Shown here: one piece after another, positions 27,681 through 36,934 of the stretch
Layout: each line of letters begins with the position of its first letter
How positions within the stretch are numbered: position 1 is the first letter of the stretch
Source of the DNA: JBGTSJ01 sp041940305
GTDB taxonomy: Bacteria; Planctomycetota; Planctomycetia; Planctomycetales; Planctomycetaceae
Reading direction: 5' to 3'
DNA: 64,000 nucleotides
Assembly (NCBI GenBank): GCA_041940305.1
Contig: JBGTSJ010000008.1
Coordinates: forward strand, 62,001-126,000
Made by a program: the position numbers and the translations under genes
Notes under the pieces: model-generated
What the model saw: only the letters and a program-made list of their open reading frames with translations
Databases searched by the model: none
Told to the model about the DNA's origin: nothing

Positions 27681-27914
27681 TCAGTTCCTCGCCGCAGGGA
27701 ATCCGAACTTCGCTCGCGTCTCGGCAAACGCCTCAGCGAGTGGCCGGCCCAGGCCCGCCGCCATTTTCCTGATCCCCTGAGCGATGGCGTCACGGTCCTG
27801 CTGTCGTCGCAGCGCCTCCATTGCTTTGCGGTGAATCTCCGCGTCGACGACGAAATACCGGCGCTGCGTCTCCGGATCGACGAATTCGAGTTCGCCGTCT
27901 TCGGTCGCCAGCAA
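27681..27914 (-). CDS. Small protein, antitoxin-like in composition
   Basis: A 77-residue ORF with a TTG start (27914) and no ATG in frame before the upstream stop. The sequence LEFVDPETQRRYFVVDAEIHRKAMEAL followed by a helical tail resembles short planctomycete proteins of Phd/YefM-like style (a sheet-forming segment then helices). No toxin partner is adjacent. No strong Shine-Dalgarno sequence. It may be real but non-essential, or decaying. Confidence 0.5.
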   Translation of the reverse strand: MLATEDGELEFVDPETQRRYFVVDAEIHRKAMEALRRQQDRDAIAQGIRKMAAGLGRPLAEAFAETRAKFGFPAARN

Positions 27915-28110
27915 CGCCGCGGTTTGTTCTTTCGGTTAGGGTTGCGCTTATGTTCCGATGATACACCAGGTCCGATCGGCGATGAAAGAACCATTCTGAA
28001 TGATCGCCGGCCTGGCGATCCGGCCCGCTGGGCCGGGGCTAAGCGAGTGTTGTGATTCAACCCTTCAAGCCGCGGAAGCGGGCCAGTACTATAGCGCTGC
28101 CTCTCTCGCC

Positions 28111-28533
28111 ATGTACGACTATTTCGAGCACACCGCCGACGTCGGCCTGCGGGTACAAGCTCCCGACCTCAACGCGCTGTTTGCGGACGCCGGCCGCGCG
28201 CTGTTTGGATTGATCGTAGAGAACCTGGAGGACGTGACTCCGGAGCGGACCGTCCAGCTTACCGTCAGCGGCGGCACGGCTCCTGATCAGCTCGATTACC
28301 TGCTGTTCGACTGGCTGAGCGAACTCATCCGCGAGTTCGAGGCCGATCGAACGATCCTCTCTGAATTCCACATACAGGCCAGCAACACCGGCATCGCCGC
28401 CGAATGCCGCGGCGAGACGCTGGACCCCTCACGCCATCGACTCGGTCATGAAGTCAAAGCCGTCACCTATCACGAATTGAAGCTCGAACAAACGCCTGAA
28501 GGCTGGCAGGCCCAGGCCATCGTCGATCTGTAG
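28111..28533 (+). CDS. Archease
   Basis: A 140-residue protein from ATG 28111. It matches the archease family across its length: YFEHTADVGLRVQAPDLNALFADAGRALFGLI at the start with the conserved Asp and His, LDYLLFDWLSELI in the middle, and HEVKAVTYHELKLEQ near the end. Archease is the cofactor that lets the RNA ligase RtcB guanylylate and turn over in tRNA or RNA repair. No rtcB is next to it; the partner would have to be elsewhere in the genome. Confidence 0.93.
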   Translation: MYDYFEHTADVGLRVQAPDLNALFADAGRALFGLIVENLEDVTPERTVQLTVSGGTAPDQLDYLLFDWLSELIREFEADRTILSEFHIQASNTGIAAECRGETLDPSRHRLGHEVKAVTYHELKLEQTPEGWQAQAIVDL

Positions 28534-28535
28534 CT

Positions 28536-28634
28536 GTTGGAGTACAGGCTTCAGCCTGCCTCCAATCGCAGCAGCATCGATTCTTAGACTCGTCGCACCA
28601 CATCCATCCCGCAGCCTGAAGGCTGAACTCCAAC
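28536..28634. repeat. Palindromic element TTGGAGTACAGGCTTCAG, complete copy
   Basis: Inverted 23-base arms at 28536-28558 (GTTGGAGTACAGGCTTCAGC then CTG) and 28612-28634 (CAGCCTGAAGGCTGAACTCC then AAC), 53 bases apart, filling the gap between archease and GH2 genes. Each arm also has an inner hairpin (AGGCTTCAGCCT). Further copies are at 58033-58090 and, one arm, at 9127-9149. Confidence 0.75.
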
Positions 28635-28642
28635 TCTCGAGG

Positions 28643-31006
28643 ATGCACGCCATGTCCCTGCGAGCTTGCTGCTGCGCGCTGCTGTTCCTCGTTGCGGCCT
28701 CGAAGAACTTTGCTGCCGATTGGAAGGCGGCCGACGGCCCGTTGATGACCCGCTGGGCGGCCGAGGTCTCTCCGGAGAATGCGCTCCCTGAGTACCCGCG
28801 TCCGCAGATGATTCGCGAGCACTGGCTCAACCTCAACGGCCTCTGGGACTACGCCATCCGTCCGAAAGACGAAACCACGCCTCCCGAGGAATGGGACGGC
28901 CCGATCCTCGTTCCCTTTGCCGTCGAGTCCGCCCTCTCCGGCGTGATGAAGCCGGTCGGTCCCGACAACCGGCTGTGGTATCGCCGCACCTTTGAGGTTC
29001 CCGCCGATGCGGCCTGGCAGGACAAGCGCATCCTCCTGCAGTTCGGAGCTGTTGATTGGGAATGCACCGTCCGGGTTAATGGCGTTGAAGTCGGACAGCA
29101 CCAGGGCGGCTTCGACCCGTTCAGTTTCGACATCACCGACGCGCTCAAAGAGCCGCGACCGGCAGGGAGCGGCCCGGACGAAGGTCACGAAATCATCGTC
29201 TCCGTCTGGGACCCCACAGACTCCTCTCACCAGCCGCGCGGCAAGCAGGTCCTCAACCCCGGCGGCATCTTTTACACCGCAGTCACCGGCATCTGGCAGT
29301 CGGTATGGATCGAACCAGTTTCGACGGCGCAGATCACGTCGGTGCAGTTCACCCCGGACATCGACCAGCAAGCTGTCAAGATTCTGGTGCGCACAGCCGG
29401 CGATGTTGGCAGGCTGAGCGTTCGGGTCGATGGCGAGTTCGGCACTGAGCGTCGCGGTCCGTGGTACGGAAAACCCGATGAAGAGTTCGAGATCTCAATT
29501 CAGAATCCCCAATTGTGGGCCCCGGACACGCCGGAACTCTATGTTGTCAACGTCGCGCTCACCGACGATCGGCGTCAGTCCCGACAACGTGTAGTCGACA
29601 CGGTTGAGTCCTACTTCGCCATGCGCAAGATCGAAGTCGCCAAAGACGATCAGGGCGTCAACCGCCTGTTCCTGAACAACGAACCCCTCTTCCAGTACGG
29701 ACCACTCGACCAGGGCTGGTGGCCCGACGGTCTCTACACTGCCCCGACCGATGAAGCTCTCAAGTACGACATCGAAATTACCAAGGAACTCGGCTTCAAC
29801 ATGTGCCGCAAGCACGTGAAGGTCGAGCCGGCACGCTGGTATTACTGGTGCGACAAGCTCGGCCTCCTCGTCTGGCAAGATATGCCCAGCGGCGACCGAT
29901 CCATCGGTCCGGGCGACCCCGACATGCAGCGCTCGGCGGAATCGGAAGGGACCTACCGCCGCGAGTGGCAGGCCATTGTCGACGCCCTCCGACCCTTCCC
30001 GTCCATCGTCGCCTGGGTTCCGTTCAACGAAGGCTGGGGACAGTTCAAGACCAACGAAATCCTCGACTGGACGAAGGAGCTGGACCCCAGCCGGCTTGTC
30101 GACGGTCCCAGCGGCTGGGCCGACCGCGGCGGCGGCCACATGCACGACATGCACAATTATCCCGGTCCCGGCATGTTCCCGATTGAGGAAGACCGCGCCT
30201 CCGTCCTCGGCGAGTTCGGCGGGCTCGGTCTCCCCATCGAAGGCCACACGTGGGTCGATCGAGGGAATTGGGGCTATCGCTCATTCGAGTCGAAGGAGCA
30301 ACTCAACGATGCTTATGCGGCGCTCGCGGGGCAGCTTCCGTGGCTGATCAGCGATGGTCTCGCTGCAGCCGTCTATACCCAGACAACCGATGTCGAAGTC
30401 GAAGTCAACGGCTTCCTGACCTATGACCGGGCGATCCTCAAGCTCGACGGAGACCGCGTCAAGCAGTTGCACGCCCGGCTCTACGGTCCGCCCCCCACAA
30501 CATCCCCGCTCGTCCCCACGTCCGAAGACGAAGCGCAGACCTGGAGCTACACCCTCTACGAACCCGCAGCAGGCTGGCAGCAGCCGGAATTCGACGATTC
30601 CGAGTGGAAAGCGGCCCCCGGAGGGTTCGGCGAACCCTCCACCCCCGGCAGCGTCGTTCGCACCGAATGGAAGTCCCCCGACATCTGGCTTCGCCGCACA
30701 TTTGAGCTGGATGAGGAAACAGGAGACCGGGTTTCTTCGAGAAACCCGGTCTCTGACGATCCCGACACCGGCGGCTCCTCGGTCCACCTCCGCCTCCACT
30801 ACGACGAAGACGCCGAGGTCTACATCAACGGCGTCCTCGCAGCCCGCGTGACCGGGTACGTCACGGAGTACGTTCTCCTTCCCATCTCCAATGAAGCCCA
30901 GCAGGCCCTCCGCGCCGGCGAGAACGTGATCGCCGTCCACTGCCACCAGACCGGCGGCGGCCAATACATCGATGCCGGCCTTGTCGAGGTCACGTTTGCT
31001 GAATAG
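28643..31006 (+). CDS. Secreted glycoside hydrolase family 2 protein
   Basis: A 787-residue protein with a signal peptide (about 1-25). It has the GH2 order: sugar-binding jelly roll (LNGLWDYAIRP, LWYRRTFEVP, VRVNGVEVGQHQGGFDPFSFDIT), an immunoglobulin-like domain, then the barrel. The acid/base Glu463 is in VPFNEGWGQF and the nucleophile Glu524 in LGEFGGLG. A C-terminal beta-sandwich (VHLRLHYDEDAEVYINGV) follows. Substrate could be a beta-galactoside, mannoside or glucuronide. In the C-terminal domain about 15 residues (ETGDRVSSRNPVSDD) come from an inserted palindrome at 30723-30753 that keeps the frame. Confidence 0.9.
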   Translation: MHAMSLRACCCALLFLVAASKNFAADWKAADGPLMTRWAAEVSPENALPEYPRPQMIREHWLNLNGLWDYAIRPKDETTPPEEWDGPILVPFAVESALSGVMKPVGPDNRLWYRRTFEVPADAAWQDKRILLQFGAVDWECTVRVNGVEVGQHQGGFDPFSFDITDALKEPRPAGSGPDEGHEIIVSVWDPTDSSHQPRGKQVLNPGGIFYTAVTGIWQSVWIEPVSTAQITSVQFTPDIDQQAVKILVRTAGDVGRLSVRVDGEFGTERRGPWYGKPDEEFEISIQNPQLWAPDTPELYVVNVALTDDRRQSRQRVVDTVESYFAMRKIEVAKDDQGVNRLFLNNEPLFQYGPLDQGWWPDGLYTAPTDEALKYDIEITKELGFNMCRKHVKVEPARWYYWCDKLGLLVWQDMPSGDRSIGPGDPDMQRSAESEGTYRREWQAIVDALRPFPSIVAWVPFNEGWGQFKTNEILDWTKELDPSRLVDGPSGWADRGGGHMHDMHNYPGPGMFPIEEDRASVLGEFGGLGLPIEGHTWVDRGNWGYRSFESKEQLNDAYAALAGQLPWLISDGLAAAVYTQTTDVEVEVNGFLTYDRAILKLDGDRVKQLHARLYGPPPTTSPLVPTSEDEAQTWSYTLYEPAAGWQQPEFDDSEWKAAPGGFGEPSTPGSVVRTEWKSPDIWLRRTFELDEETGDRVSSRNPVSDDPDTGGSSVHLRLHYDEDAEVYINGVLAARVTGYVTEYVLLPISNEAQQALRAGENVIAVHCHQTGGGQYIDAGLVEVTFAE
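30723..30753. repeat. Perfect palindrome inserted inside the GH2 coding sequence
   Basis: Arms of 14 bases, GAGACCGGGTTTCT and AGAAACCCGGTCTC, with a three-base loop (TCG). It is translated in frame as GDRVSSRNPVS within the GH2 gene, between two well-conserved beta strands, so it probably falls in a surface loop. Confidence 0.75.
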
Positions 31007-31187
31007 CGTCGCGGCCAGTGCGCCTCCTCCTAACCGACTCACATCGGCTGAGCGCTCCATGTTCGGCACACCGCTACCAGAATTCATGTGACATCGTCGT
31101 CCTCCATTCGCTGAAGACAGCATTCGGCCGCCCTTCGTCCGGGCGTCCGAGCGGGAACGGTCCTTTTAGCACCAGGAGGACGACATC

Positions 31188-31490
31188 ATGTCTCGCCGGG
31201 ACAATACTGCCATTACGTCGCAGCAGCAGCAGCGAGCCGATCGCTGGCTCAAGACCCGGGCCGCAGGCCGCTGGTCCTTCATCCTCAGGTACGGCGTTTT
31301 AGGATGGGGCGTCAGCGTCGTTGCCGGCATCACCGCCCTTGACTGGTACCGTGGCGAACTTGGCGAGGACTTTCTCCCGCTCCTTGCCGTCCGCCTTGTC
31401 CTGTTCCTGCTCGGCGGAGTTGCCTGGGGGGCCGCGATGTGGGCCTTCCTGGAGCGGCATTATGGCCGCCGCGCTGCGAAGGTTGACTGA
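31188..31490 (+). CDS. Small two-segment membrane protein
   Basis: A 100-residue protein preceded by AGGAGG at a near ideal distance. It has a basic, Gln-rich N-terminus, then hydrophobic segments at about 37-50 and 65-85, and a positively charged end (ERHYGRRAAKVD). No family recognised. The 181-base gap upstream, with no other gene, should hold its promoter. Confidence 0.65.
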   Translation: MSRRDNTAITSQQQQRADRWLKTRAAGRWSFILRYGVLGWGVSVVAGITALDWYRGELGEDFLPLLAVRLVLFLLGGVAWGAAMWAFLERHYGRRAAKVD

Positions 31491-31691
31491 GGCGTCCAGG
31501 CCGAGGCATCCGCCTGGTTCTGAAGCCAGCGTTGGAGGATGGCGGCCCGTCCGTTGCTCCGCCCCGAATCGTCTGCCTGCCCACTGCGAGTGAGTTGATC
31601 GGCTCCGTTGCGGGAGAACCTGGCTTCCGCGACACTCAACCGGTTGCCCGCTCCCCGCATCTACGGCCGGCCGGACGTCAGGAGTTGTTGC

Positions 31692-33452
31692 ATGCCGCGA
31701 GATCTGTTCGCTGCACGTTCGCCATCGCTGCACGCGATTTTGATTGGCGCTGTCATCATGTTCGAAATCGCCTTGCCCTGGTCCCCTCTGCGGAACGCGC
31801 GAGGAGCGGGTTTCGATCGTCCCGCCCGCAATCCGTCGCAGTCGCGATCGGTCGTGATCGCCCAGAACGGGATGGTGGCCACGAGCCAGCCCCTCGCCTC
31901 GCAGGCAGGGCTCGACGTGCTCAAATCAGGCGGCAATGCAGTGGACGCCGCCATTGCCGCGAACGCGATGCTGGGCGTCGTGGAGCCGATGAGCTGCGGC
32001 ATCGGCGGAGACCTGTTCGTGCTGTACTGGGACGCGAAGACAGAAACGCTGTATGGATTGAACGCCTCCGGGAGGAGCCCGTACGCACTGACTCGCGATG
32101 TGTTCAAGGAGAAGCAGTTGGGCCGGGTTCCGGAGGAAGGGCCTCTCTCGTGGACCGTGCCGGGATGCGTGGACGGATGGGCGGCGTTGCGCGACCGCTT
32201 TGGAAGCAGGCCGCTGGAGGAGCTGCTGGCGCCGGCCATTCAATATGCCGAAGCGGGGTTCCCGGTCAGCGAGATCATCGCGGGACACTGGTCCGGCACG
32301 GAGAAGGCGTTTGAGTCGTGGCCCGATTCCCAGTCGACGTGGCTCATCGAAGGCCGCCGCCCGCTGATTGGCGAAGTTTTCAGGAATCCGCGGCTGGCCG
32401 CCACGTACCGGCTGATCGCCGAGGGAGGGCGGGATGCCTTCTACAAGGGGACGATCGCCGAGCAGATTGTCGCGTTCAGCCAGGCTAACGGCGGATATTT
32501 TTCACTGGAGGATTTTGCAGACCATACGAGCGAGTGGGTGCAGCCGGTCTCGACGAGTTATCGCGGCCATGACGTCTGGGAACTTCCGCCGAACGGGCAG
32601 GGAATCGCGGCGCTGGAGATGCTCAACCTGCTGGAGGCGTATGACGTCGCAAAGATGGGGCATAACAGCGCCGATTATCTGCATCTGTTCATCGAGTCGA
32701 AGAAGCTGGCATTCGCCGACCGGGCGACGTTCTATGCCGATCCGGCCTTTGCCGAGATTCCCGTGGAGCGGCTGATCTCGAAGGCGTACGCAACTCAGCA
32801 AAGAAAGCGGATCGATCCCAATAAGGCGGCTGCCGACGTGCCTCCGGGAAACCCGCTGTTGCAGGAAGGAGATACGGTGTATCTCAGCGTGGTGGACAAG
32901 GACCGCAACTGCTGCTCGCTGATCCAGAGCGTGTACTTCGGATTCGGCTCCAAAGTTACTCCGGGTGAACTGGGCTTCGTGCTGCAGAATCGAGGCGCCC
33001 TGTTTGCGCTGGATGAATCGCACGCGAACCGGCTGGAGCCGCACAAGCGTCCGTTCCATACGATCATCCCGGCGATGGTGACGAAGGAGGGGAAGCCGTG
33101 GCTGTGCTTCGGTGTGATGGGGGGAGACATGCAGCCGCAGGGACACGTTCAGGTGCTGGTGAACCTGATCGACTTTGGGATGAACGTGCAGGAGGCGGCG
33201 GATGCGGCGCGCGTGCGGCATATGGGATCACAGACGCCGACGGGGATTCCGATGGAGCCCGACGGCGGCAAAGTGGCCGTCGAATCGGGAATCCCTGAAC
33301 CGGTGATCAAGGCGCTGCAGGAGCGAGGGCACGTGATCGTGAAATCGCCCGGGTCTTTCGGGGGGTATCAGGCGATCCAGATCGACCATCAGCACGGCGT
33401 GCTCCATGGGGGCACGGATCCCCGGAAGGACGGAGCCGCAGTGGGGTACTGA
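31692..33452 (+). CDS. ggt: Gamma-glutamyltransferase family protein
   Basis: A 586-residue enzyme of the Ntn-hydrolase class, made as a precursor that cleaves itself. ATG 31692 gives a hydrophobic N-terminal stretch (16-30), so export is likely. The large-subunit marks VVATSQPLASQAGLDVLKSGGNAVDAAIA-type and EPMSCGIGGDLFVLYWD are clear. The small subunit starts at Thr395 in GDTVYLSVVD, where typical enzymes have TTH; the TVY form is seen in the YwrD-like branch. GFGSKVTPGELGFVLQNR and CFGVMGGDMQPQGH complete the active site region. Transpeptidation or hydrolysis of glutathione-like compounds is expected. Confidence 0.92.
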   Translation: MPRDLFAARSPSLHAILIGAVIMFEIALPWSPLRNARGAGFDRPARNPSQSRSVVIAQNGMVATSQPLASQAGLDVLKSGGNAVDAAIAANAMLGVVEPMSCGIGGDLFVLYWDAKTETLYGLNASGRSPYALTRDVFKEKQLGRVPEEGPLSWTVPGCVDGWAALRDRFGSRPLEELLAPAIQYAEAGFPVSEIIAGHWSGTEKAFESWPDSQSTWLIEGRRPLIGEVFRNPRLAATYRLIAEGGRDAFYKGTIAEQIVAFSQANGGYFSLEDFADHTSEWVQPVSTSYRGHDVWELPPNGQGIAALEMLNLLEAYDVAKMGHNSADYLHLFIESKKLAFADRATFYADPAFAEIPVERLISKAYATQQRKRIDPNKAAADVPPGNPLLQEGDTVYLSVVDKDRNCCSLIQSVYFGFGSKVTPGELGFVLQNRGALFALDESHANRLEPHKRPFHTIIPAMVTKEGKPWLCFGVMGGDMQPQGHVQVLVNLIDFGMNVQEAADAARVRHMGSQTPTGIPMEPDGGKVAVESGIPEPVIKALQERGHVIVKSPGSFGGYQAIQIDHQHGVLHGGTDPRKDGAAVGY

Positions 33453-33713
33453 GCAGGCGGAATGGTCCGTCAGCGCATGGCTGATTCCGGATGGGATCGT
33501 TGCGCGGGTCTCGCAGGTGTGCTGCCTGGATGCGACGGGACGTTGACGGGCGGCAACATCATCTCGCCGGCGGTTGTTCCGTTTTCGTGACGGCATCCGC
33601 CGAATCCGGCGGCTTTCCATCGGATTCGTGTCTCAGCCACGATGATCGGCAGCGGCACGTCCTATGCTAGTTCGGCTGTGGTCTGATTCCCTGTCCGCTC
33701 GAGGGCAACACGC

Positions 33714-34904
33714 ATGCTGCTGACGGCGCCGCCTCCGACTCTTCGACCAGTTCACGGCGAAGAGCCGTATCAAACGGAGCAACCTGAGGCTCCAGCGTCC
33801 GCGGACACATCACTCACATTTCGCGAGTACTCGGGTGGAGAGATCAGGAAAGGTCTCGACTGTTGGCGCGACCTCCAACAGCGACTGCCGGATTGCGGTG
33901 TGACGTGCTCTGCGGACTGGATTGAGATCTGGCTGCGGCACTACGGCTCCGTGACGCGGCCGAGGATCATCGTGGCCGAAGCAGGAGAGCGTCTTTGTGG
34001 GGCCGCGTTACTGAGCGCGGGCGCGGGCCGCAAGGCCGGGCCGATTCCCGTCCGCAGCCTGCACCTGGGGACGGCGGGTGAGCCGGCCGGGGACAGTTTT
34101 TATGTCGAATACAATCGCTTCTTGTGCGATCGCCCCTTGCAGGGCGCGTTCGTGCGGGGGCTGCTTGACCTCGTGAGGCGCGATCCGGATTGGGAACGGT
34201 TCGACCTGGACGGGTTCGAACTCGCCGATGCCCAGCCGCTGCTGGACGCCGCACCCGGGGCCTGCCTGGAAGTGAGGGACAGTCTCTACTTTGACCTGGC
34301 TCGGGCTCGGGCCGAACGCCGTGAGCCGGTTGAGTACCTCGGACGAAGCTCCCGGTCCAATATTCGACGACGACTGCGGCAGTACGGCGAACTGCAGACG
34401 GAATGGGCCGATACGCCGAGCCACGCGGCCAGTATCTTTGATGAGCTGATCGAACTGCATCAAAGCCGGTGGCAGTCGGCCGGTGGACGCGGCGCGTTCT
34501 CGAGCGCGCGATTCCTGAGTTTTCAGCGGGAGTTGCTGGAGCGTCTGGCGCCACAGCGCCGGATCGTGCTGTTCCGGGCGCGGAGCGGCGGCCAGACGAT
34601 CGGCTGCCAGCTCCTGCTCGTCGATCGGGGCGACCTGCTCGACTATCTCTCGGGTCATGCCACGTTTGCGAAGTTTTCGAGTCCCGGCGTCATCACGCAT
34701 TACCTGTGCATCGAGGAGGCGGTTCAGCGGGGATACGACCGGTACGACTTCCTCGCCGGGGAGAAGCGGCACAAACGGGACCTGTCCACCGGCGCGCGGA
34801 AGCTGGTGTGGGCGGCCTGGAAACGGCCGACGTGGAAGAATCGCTTGATTGCGGCCGCGTGCAATCTCAAACGGAGACTGCGATCACGGGGGCGGTCTGA
34901 GTGA
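33714..34904 (+). CDS. GNAT family acetyltransferase (BioF2-like/CelD type)
   Basis: A 396-residue protein whose C-terminal half is an Acetyltransf_6 GNAT domain: SNIRRRLRQYGELQTEW, ELIELHQSRWQSAGGRGAF, LFRARSGGQTIGCQLLLVDRGDLLDYLSGHATFAKFSSPG and the closing YDRYDFLAGEKRHKRDLSTGARKL. This group acylates or transfers in exopolysaccharide and cell-wall pathways (CelD/FemAB-related). No polysaccharide cluster surrounds it; the acceptor is unknown. The first 30 residues look disordered. Confidence 0.82.
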   Translation: MLLTAPPPTLRPVHGEEPYQTEQPEAPASADTSLTFREYSGGEIRKGLDCWRDLQQRLPDCGVTCSADWIEIWLRHYGSVTRPRIIVAEAGERLCGAALLSAGAGRKAGPIPVRSLHLGTAGEPAGDSFYVEYNRFLCDRPLQGAFVRGLLDLVRRDPDWERFDLDGFELADAQPLLDAAPGACLEVRDSLYFDLARARAERREPVEYLGRSSRSNIRRRLRQYGELQTEWADTPSHAASIFDELIELHQSRWQSAGGRGAFSSARFLSFQRELLERLAPQRRIVLFRARSGGQTIGCQLLLVDRGDLLDYLSGHATFAKFSSPGVITHYLCIEEAVQRGYDRYDFLAGEKRHKRDLSTGARKLVWAAWKRPTWKNRLIAAACNLKRRLRSRGRSE

Positions 34905-35098
34905 GTCGAGACAACCGGTCGGGGCGGCCACGATCGCATGCTCCGGCATGCATGGACGCGCCTGCACCGGTCGTCGCAGTGCACATGACGGACGGCGTCT
35001 TCAGCGGATGTGACGGTCGGACGGTCTCGCACGGCGAGTGCCGGGAGGCATTCGGATTCCGGTCAGGCGGCCGGCCAGTGTCGCGCCAATTGCCGGGT

Positions 35099-36502
35099 TC
35101 AGCCGAACAGCGGCGTGAGAGGGTGGCCGCCGTACAGGGGGAGAGGGCGGTCGGCGCGATCGGTCAGCGTCTGCCCGGGCGGAATGCCGAGGGCGTGCAT
35201 CACCGTGGCGTTGAAGTCCTGCGGCGTGACGGGGAATTCGGCAGGGAAGGCTGCGGTCGCGTCGCTGCGGCCGTAGATGCTCCCGCCACGGACTCCGGCC
35301 CCGGCCAGCAGCCCGCAGTAGCAGAATGGATGGTGCTCGCGTCCGGCGCTGTTGCGGGTGATCTGGGGTCGGCGACCGAACTCGCCGACCCAGACCACGA
35401 GGGTCTCATCCAGCAATCCGCGGTCCTCAAGGTCTGTCAGAAGAGCGGCGAGGGCCTGGTCTGACGGCGGGATGAGATCGTCTTTGAGGCGGTTGAAGTT
35501 GTTGCCGTGCGTGTCCCAGAAGTTGCGGCCGTCATTGTGCCAGTTGACCGAGACCAGCTGGACGCCGTGCTCGATCAGCCGTCGCGCGAGCAGCACGCAC
35601 TGGCCATGCGTGTTGCGGCCGTAGCGGTCGCGGACGTCGTCGGGTTCGGCGGCGAGATCGAACGCGCCCCGGACGGCGGGGGCGGCGAGCAGATCGAAGG
35701 CCCGCTGCTGTTGATCGTTGAGCCGCATCCCGGCAGCCGTGCGGTCGAGGGTCCGGCGCTGCTGTTCGATGTCGGTAAGCAGCCTCTGCCGATCCAGCAG
35801 CCGGGCGCTGGAGAGTCCATCCAGGAGCGTCAATGCGGGGACGCTCCATCCGGGCTGGGCAGGGTCCCCGCTGACCATCAGCGGATCATACGTGGATCCG
35901 AGCCAGCCGCCGTGCTGCCCGGGGGCGACGCCTCCGGGGGCGGAGGGGTGATAGACGAGCCAGGGCATGGTGACGGCCGCTGGCAGACCGTTGTGCGGCC
36001 CGCGCAGCTTCGCCATCACGGAGCCGATATGAGGCGTGTCCCGTTCGCTGGGAGGGACGTCGTCGCTCTTATTCACCGGTGGCAGATGGCCGGTGAGGAC
36101 CGTGTGCACGCTGGAGAGGTGCGCGGGGTCATCATGCGTCAGGGAGCGGACGACGGCCACGCGGTCCATCTTCGAGGCCAGCCGGTGGAAGTGCTCGCAG
36201 ACCTGCAATCCGGGGACCGGCGTGGCGATCGGCTGAAAGGGGCCGCGGACTTCGTCCGGGGCGTGGGGCTTCATGTCGAACGTGTCGAGCTGGCTGGGGC
36301 CGCCCCACATGAAAAGGAAGATGCAGCGCTTCGCCCGGCCGAAGCCGTCGATCCCGCCTTCCGCCGCCTGAGCTGCGTTATTCCATAACTGAGGAAGACC
36401 AAGCCCCAGCATCCCCAGCGATCCGGCCTGCAGGACGCTGCGGCGGTTCATCCGCGCGAGCGACTGGAATTCGGAGCAGGCAGGTCCAGTCCGGAAAGGC
36501 AT
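35099..36502 (-). CDS. DUF1501 domain protein with twin-arginine leader (second copy)
   Basis: A 467-residue protein from ATG 36502 (the frame opens further upstream without coding character). Tat leader NRRSVLQAGSLGMLGLG has its arginines at residues 20-21. DUF1501 marks: FLFMWGGPSQLDTFDMKP, RSLTHDDPAHLSSVHTVLTG, LIEHGVQLVSVNWHNDG and VVWVGEFGRRPQ..AGREHHPFCY. It is only distantly like the copy at 5606-7039, so it is not a recent duplicate. Again no PSD1 partner is adjacent. Substrate unknown. Confidence 0.88.
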   Translation of the reverse strand: MPFRTGPACSEFQSLARMNRRSVLQAGSLGMLGLGLPQLWNNAAQAAEGGIDGFGRAKRCIFLFMWGGPSQLDTFDMKPHAPDEVRGPFQPIATPVPGLQVCEHFHRLASKMDRVAVVRSLTHDDPAHLSSVHTVLTGHLPPVNKSDDVPPSERDTPHIGSVMAKLRGPHNGLPAAVTMPWLVYHPSAPGGVAPGQHGGWLGSTYDPLMVSGDPAQPGWSVPALTLLDGLSSARLLDRQRLLTDIEQQRRTLDRTAAGMRLNDQQQRAFDLLAAPAVRGAFDLAAEPDDVRDRYGRNTHGQCVLLARRLIEHGVQLVSVNWHNDGRNFWDTHGNNFNRLKDDLIPPSDQALAALLTDLEDRGLLDETLVVWVGEFGRRPQITRNSAGREHHPFCYCGLLAGAGVRGGSIYGRSDATAAFPAEFPVTPQDFNATVMHALGIPPGQTLTDRADRPLPLYGGHPLTPLFG

Positions 36503-36764
36503 CGTGCGTCTTTCGGCGGAAGATGAAGGCAGGGGCTCTCGGAAGAGCCGTATAAGGCGGGCGCCTCCATCATATCGGCCAAAGCGAATGCGTGTCAAAA
36601 TCAGACGGACATGGCGCGCGAGAATCCGGCTGAAATCGGGGCGAACATTCGGGTCAGTTGGAAACGCCTGGACGTCGGACTTTGAAAGCTCGCGCGGTCT
36701 GCGGTACCGGAGATCGGGCAGGTTCAGGCACCGAGCCAGCGCCACCAGTCAGCTCCCCTGGGGA

Positions 36765-36914
36765 TCAACGGGCGCGACGAAGCGCCGGGGGGACGCGGCG
36801 ACCGTCCGTGTCGCGATTGCAGGGATTACTGCCGACGACGCAGGCGTCTTCCAAGTCGATGAGTCCGTCGGCATCCAAGTCCCCGTTGCAAACGGCGGAA
36901 CACCAGACTTTCAT
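36765..36914 (-). CDS. Short ORF with EF-hand/dockerin-like loop, probable gene remnant
   Basis: A 49-residue reading frame (ATG 36914, TGA 36765) in the 190-base gap between uvrB and the DUF1501 gene, all on the same strand. It contains NGDLDADGLIDLEDACVV, a full calcium-loop pattern (D-x-D-x-D-G-x-I-D-x-x-D) as in dockerin repeats that planctomycetes put at the C-termini of secreted proteins. There is no signal peptide or second repeat, so this looks like the tail of a lost gene rather than an intact one. Confidence 0.4.
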   Translation of the reverse strand: MKVWCSAVCNGDLDADGLIDLEDACVVGSNPCNRDTDGRRVPPALRRAR

Positions 36915-36934
36915 CCGGGTAGCCGGGAGACCGG

